Of a stretch of DNA of 26,125 nucleotides, positions 23,178 through 26,125 are shown piece after piece. The notes beneath the pieces were generated by a model. That model did no database searches. It was given only the letters and a program-made list of their open reading frames with translations, and had not been told where the DNA came from. The stretch comes from an uncultured Campylobacter sp. (GTDB lineage Bacteria > Campylobacterota > Campylobacteria > Campylobacterales > Campylobacteraceae), in assembly GCF_938015785.1 (NCBI RefSeq), contig NZ_CALLWC010000039.1:1-26125 (forward strand). Direction: 5' to 3'. The position numbers and the translations under genes are program-made. Position 1 is the first letter of the stretch; each line of letters opens with the position of its first letter.

Positions 23178-23998
23178 TAACGAAATTCCTTCTTGTATTG
23201 TAGGAATTTCAGCCATTTTTCCACGCCCTCGCCGCTTTTGCTATCAAGCGCGATGACGTCGGCTTTCGGATTGAGTTTGTGTACCTCGCGCACTACCTCC
23301 TCCATATCGAAGTCAAAATGCGGTAGCAGCGCTGTTTTGGTGATTACGACACAGTCTGCGCGGCGAAATATCACGGGATATTTTGCGATTTTATCGCTAC
23401 CCTCGGGCACGCTTAGAAGCACTACGTTCAGGTGCGCGCCTACGTCAAATGCCGCAGGGCAGACGAGGTTTCCGACGTTTTCTATGAAAACCAGATCCAA
23501 GCCTTTCGTATCGATATGATGAAGCCCCTCGTGAACCATAAAGGCATCCAGATGGCAGGTTTCGCCGGTGCTGATCTGATGGGCCTGCGCGCCCGCTTTT
23601 ATGATGCGATCGGCGTCGCGGTTAGTTTCCAGGTCGCCCTCGATGACGCCGATTTTAAATTTGCCGCTTTTGATAGTGGCCTCAAGTAGCGTCGTCTTGC
23701 CGCTACCGGGGCTACTCATCAAATTTAAGCATAAAATTTTATCCTCATCCAGATGGGCTCTGTTGTGAGCGGCCTCCTCGTCGTTGGCGCTTAAAATTTT
23801 ACTCATCACCTCGATCGTCTTGGCATCGCTGATAGCGACATTTGCGTGGATATGATCGTGCGCGTCGTGCTCGTGATCGACCCCAGCCTCATGCATATGG
23901 GCGTGGGAGTGGACGGTGCCGTCCGCGTGGGTGTGGAGATGCTCGTGCGAATGAGCGTCATGAGTATGGCCTACTGAACAGCCGCAATCTTTACACAT
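23177..23998 (-). CDS. hypB: Hydrogenase nickel-incorporation GTPase HypB
   Basis: GTPase that supplies nickel to HypA and the hydrogenase. The N-terminus MCKDCGCS has the high-affinity CxxCGC nickel site, followed by 16 histidines between residues 11 and 51, a nickel-storage stretch found in some HypB proteins. The GTPase domain has Walker A SPGSGKT (96-102), the metal-binding Cys148-His149 in TGETCHLDA, ENVGNLVCP with Cys180, and a TKTALLP motif where the usual guanine-binding NKxD is replaced by the HypB form. The length of 273 residues fits. First gene of hypBCDEA; ATG 23998 follows AAGGATAAAAA. Both storage and insertion roles are likely. Confidence 0.96.
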   Translation of the reverse strand: MCKDCGCSVGHTHDAHSHEHLHTHADGTVHSHAHMHEAGVDHEHDAHDHIHANVAISDAKTIEVMSKILSANDEEAAHNRAHLDEDKILCLNLMSSPGSGKTTLLEATIKSGKFKIGVIEGDLETNRDADRIIKAGAQAHQISTGETCHLDAFMVHEGLHHIDTKGLDLVFIENVGNLVCPAAFDVGAHLNVVLLSVPEGSDKIAKYPVIFRRADCVVITKTALLPHFDFDMEEVVREVHKLNPKADVIALDSKSGEGVEKWLKFLQYKKEFR

Positions 23999-24750
23999 TT
24001 TTTATCCTTGGAAAATAAATTTTGCGCGTAAAATACCACGTTTTTGCTTTAAACGGCGTAAATTTGATAAATTTTGTATCGAAGTGCAAAATTTTATGAA
24101 ATTTAATGAGGCTTGAAATTTACGTGCTTCGTTTTCGTCTAAATTTAATGCGTTGTTTACGAAGGCTCGCCGCCAAATTTAAAGTTTGCGAGCAAAGATG
24201 CTGTTTTAAATTTAATCGCCTGCTCACAGATTGCAAAGCTGCACGCCGTAAATTTAGGGCTGCGCGGCTTTGCAGCGGGCTCAAAACAATAAAAAGTCGC
24301 CGTAGATAGGAGCGCGAAATTCAGGGCTTGCGAGCTGATTTTACCGGCGCCCTACAATCTCGCGCGTGCTCTCTCCGGCGTGCCGAACATCGTCGCGGCG
24401 ACCATTTTCATATCGATTTTGCGCTAGTTCGGTTTTGAAAATGCGGCACGAAAGCGGCTCCTATAAAATTTAGTCGCGAGCTGTGCTGATCTCGCGCCAA
24501 TGCGTAAATTTAAACCCGCGGCAAGAGCGCTTTTGATTAAAATTTATAAAATTTCGCACTCGCCGCGCAAATTTAAACAAATTTTATTTGCACGCCTTGC
24601 GTAGCCGCCCTACCCGAATTTGCTACTTGACCTCAAAATCGCGCTGCACAACTCGCAAAAGTCGCGCAGCCTACGTTTAAATTTAGAAGCACATAAATAG
24701 AAGCGCATAAATTTAGCGCGACGCGCTGTTTTTAAAAACGTGCAAAAGCT
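23999..24750. other. Gene-free 750-bp stretch between nikR and hypB
   Basis: No gene is supported. AAATTT islands occur throughout. The promoter of hypBCDEA should lie at the left end (near 24000-24100), where GATA (24066-24069) and TATC (24077-24080) form a weak inverted repeat, but no confident -10/-35 or NikR operator is seen. A 12-bp palindrome GTTTTTAAAAAC at 24728-24739 sits just past the nikR stop. Confidence 0.55.
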
Positions 24751-25182
24751 CTACGCTTCGGTGATAATCGCCTTTACGAGCTTGGAAAATTTCACCCCTT
24801 TTAGCGCGCCGATTTTGGCGCTGAGCCGCTCGATTTTTGAAATTTTATCCCGCATCGTGATCTCCTCGAAGCAGTGGCGCTCGTCGATGTGAAAGTGGCT
24901 GGTGCTGACGATGGTGACATTTGCGTGGTGCTCGATCTCTACGAGCTGCTCGATCAGATCGCTTTGGTGATGATCGTAAGCGATGCAAAGCACCCCCACG
25001 CAGTCATCCTCGCCATCTCCGTGAAGTACGCCCTCGACCATCTTTTCGCGTATGAGATCGCGGATAAACTCGCTGCGGCTTAGGTATTGCTTGGCGCGCA
25101 CCATCTCGTCGAGATCCTCAAAAAGCTTCGTCGGCAGCGAAATGCTAAATCTTACGGCGCTCTCTTTTTCCTCTTTTTTCAT
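24751..25182 (-). CDS. nikR: Nickel-responsive transcription regulator NikR
   Basis: Ribbon-helix-helix DNA-binding protein with a C-terminal ACT-like nickel-sensing domain; in Helicobacter it both represses nickel uptake and activates urease or storage genes. The DNA-binding part is RFSISLPTKLFEDLDEMV followed by SRSEFIRDLIREKM. The nickel site is complete: the His of DHHQSDL, the two His of HFHID and the Cys of RHCFEE. I prefer ATG 25182 (143 residues, GAGG 6 bases upstream) to ATG 25194. It lies between the hyp operon and hypF with gene-free DNA on both sides, so it has its own promoter. Likely targets are the hyp genes, the TonB receptor/DUF4198 pair and the ABC importer; this is inference. 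Confidence 0.94.
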   Translation of the reverse strand: MKKEEKESAVRFSISLPTKLFEDLDEMVRAKQYLSRSEFIRDLIREKMVEGVLHGDGEDDCVGVLCIAYDHHQSDLIEQLVEIEHHANVTIVSTSHFHIDERHCFEEITMRDKISKIERLSAKIGALKGVKFSKLVKAIITEA

Positions 25183-25777
25183 AGCTCCCCTCATTTCGCG
25201 TATTTTGAACGTAATTTTACCGAAATTCCGCTCAAATAGTAATAATTTTGCGCTAATTTGGCTTATTCTTTAAAATTTAAAGCTCCAAAGCATCGTACGT
25301 ATTTTGAAATTTTGCTCGCGATTTCGCGTTGTATTTTAGTGCTAGCGCGATAAAATTTACCGGTGCTACGTTATTTTAAATTCTACCCCATTGCGATTTT
25401 GCGTCCAAATTTTAAAAGTCGGGCGCTAAATAGCGTCTTAGCTTGAGATTTGCGCAGTATCTACCACGCGCTGCGGTAGAATTTTGCATCGATTGCCATA
25501 ATAGTGCGCCGTGACGCTATGGCAGGCAACGGCGCGCCGTTAAATTTTAAAATTTAACGTTTTGGCTACGACATATGAAGACGGCAAGGCGTAAATTTGT
25601 TCGCTGATTTTGCGATTTTAGAAAAACTAGCCGCGGTGGATTTTATCGCCCGTAGCATTAGAATTTACGCAAAGAGCAGGCAGGGTGCAGAGCCATCAAA
25701 TTTAGCGGCGAGATGAGACTAATAAATTTTACAAAGAGCGAGCTTAACGGCTATAATTGCGTTTTTTGTGGACGAGC
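25183..25777. other. Gene-free stretch upstream of nikR
   Basis: No gene is seen. It must hold the nikR promoter and the end of the hypF transcript. A 22-bp perfect palindrome lies at 25538-25559. No clear NikR operator was recognised. Confidence 0.55.
25538..25559. repeat. 22-bp perfect palindrome after hypF
   Basis: CGTTAAATTTT followed directly by its reverse complement, then TTTT on the + strand. It contains two AAATTT islands and lies 219 bases past the hypF stop. An 8-bp palindrome GGCGCGCC (25531-25538) adjoins it. It could form a cruciform or hairpin. Confidence 0.75.
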
Positions 25778-26125
25778 TTAGCGCGAAATTTCGCTTAGAT
25801 ACGCTGCGAGCTGCCCGTATGCGATGCCGCTGTCGTTGCACGGGATCTCGCGATTTAGATGAAATTTGATGCCCCGCGCGCGCAGCTTTTCGCACGTAAG
25901 ATTTAGAAGTGTGGCGTTTTGAAAGACCCCGCCGCTTAGCACGACCTCCAGCCCCGCGCCCTCGGCGAAATCGGTGATGAAATTTGCGATGGCGTTTATA
26001 AATTTCGTCGCGGCCAAGCGCGGCTCATCGCTCAAAGCCTGCAAAAACGCCTCTTCGTAATCGATCACGTAGCATTCGCCGCCAAGGCTCCACGGTGCCT
26101 CGCCATCTGAGGAATTTGCCGCGGC
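25778..26125 (-). CDS. hypF: Carbamoyltransferase HypF, C-terminal part (cut by window)
   Basis: HypF transfers a carbamoyl group to the HypE cysteine as the first step of cyanide ligand synthesis. Only the last 115 codons are in the window; the frame runs open to base 26125, so the gene continues outside. The visible part is the end of the Kae1/TsaD-like domain: VVLSGGVFQNATLLNL, with the SGGVFQN motif, then a helix and CNDSGIAYGQLAAY, which matches the conserved NDxGIxxGQ element. An internal GTG at 26066-26068 is not a start, because coding sequence of the same frame (APWSLGGECYVIDYEEAF) continues upstream of it. Confidence 0.92.
   Translation of the reverse strand, partial: AAANSSDGEAPWSLGGECYVIDYEEAFLQALSDEPRLAATKFINAIANFITDFAEGAGLEVVLSGGVFQNATLLNLTCEKLRARGIKFHLNREIPCNDSGIAYGQLAAYLSEISR

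Noticed and set aside
24106..24309. 67-codon frame on the + strand upstream of hypB
   Set aside because: Patternless Arg/Lys/Cys-rich product coded around AAATTT islands; no ribosome site.
24331..24426. In-frame hydrophobic stretch ARALSGVPNIVAATIFISIL ending at a TAG, resembling the end of a transporter
   Set aside because: Only about 25 codons look protein-like, with nothing recognisable upstream; too short to call a gene remnant.
1..26125. CRISPR array, tRNA or rRNA genes, insertion sequences
   Set aside because: The tandem repeats here are contiguous, without the constant-repeat/unique-spacer layout of CRISPR; no cloverleaf, rRNA-like segment or transposase was recognised by eye.

Overview
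The window looks like a chromosome segment of a relatively GC-rich Campylobacter (Campylobacterota), of the kind seen in oral species such as C. gracilis, C. showae or C. rectus. The grounds are a complete hyp [NiFe]-hydrogenase maturation set with nikR, epsilonproteobacterial-style gene content, and the habit of placing AAATTT-type A/T islands in GC-rich DNA. The species call is inference. I see no rRNA, tRNA, CRISPR array, transposase or phage gene.

Left part (1-8896, + strand). A flavodoxin gene ends in a strong hairpin terminator. It is followed by a drug/solute efflux locus of the YbhG-YbhF-YbhS-YbhR type: a membrane-fusion protein, a double ATP-binding-cassette ATPase and two ABC-2 permeases. 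The locus is stretched by low-complexity DNA: 1.26 kb without a gene between the fusion protein and the ATPase, an 888-bp repeat-built reading frame between the ATPase and the first permease, and a 354-bp one between the permeases. Both extra frames carry their own Shine-Dalgarno sequence and overlap the genes on both sides, so they look translationally coupled. They contain 18-bp and 36-bp tandem units. The shorter one is flanked by a duplicated gene junction, as if it had been inserted.

Middle part (9149-15799, - strand). Four small multi-pass membrane proteins of one unnamed family (at 9149, 10118, 10861 and 15032) surround a FecBCD/FecE-like metal-chelate ABC importer (binding protein, permease, ATPase; 14790 down to 12016). 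Each family member appears to carry the same short motif twice, which suggests an internal duplication.

Right part (16174-26125, - strand). A TonB-dependent receptor and a DUF4198 periplasmic protein lie behind a textbook promoter (TTGACA-17-TATAAT) overlapped by a Fur-like box. As sequenced, the receptor is broken twice: once in a (CT)8 tract inside the signal-peptide coding region and once at a GGG run. After a 0.6-kb AT-rich gap come hypB-hypC-hypD-hypE-hypA, nikR and the 3' end of hypF. The likely theme is nickel (and/or iron) acquisition feeding [NiFe]-hydrogenase assembly: outer-membrane uptake, periplasmic capture, ABC import, nickel storage and insertion by HypB/HypA, and nickel sensing by NikR.

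A theme across the window is in-frame low-complexity expansion: about 165 residues in one permease, about 70 in HypA, smaller ones in HypE, and a 36-bp repeat at one membrane-protein tail. Another is the extreme density of RAATTY sites in non-coding and repeat DNA. RAATTY is the methylation motif that marks DNA for natural transformation in C. jejuni.
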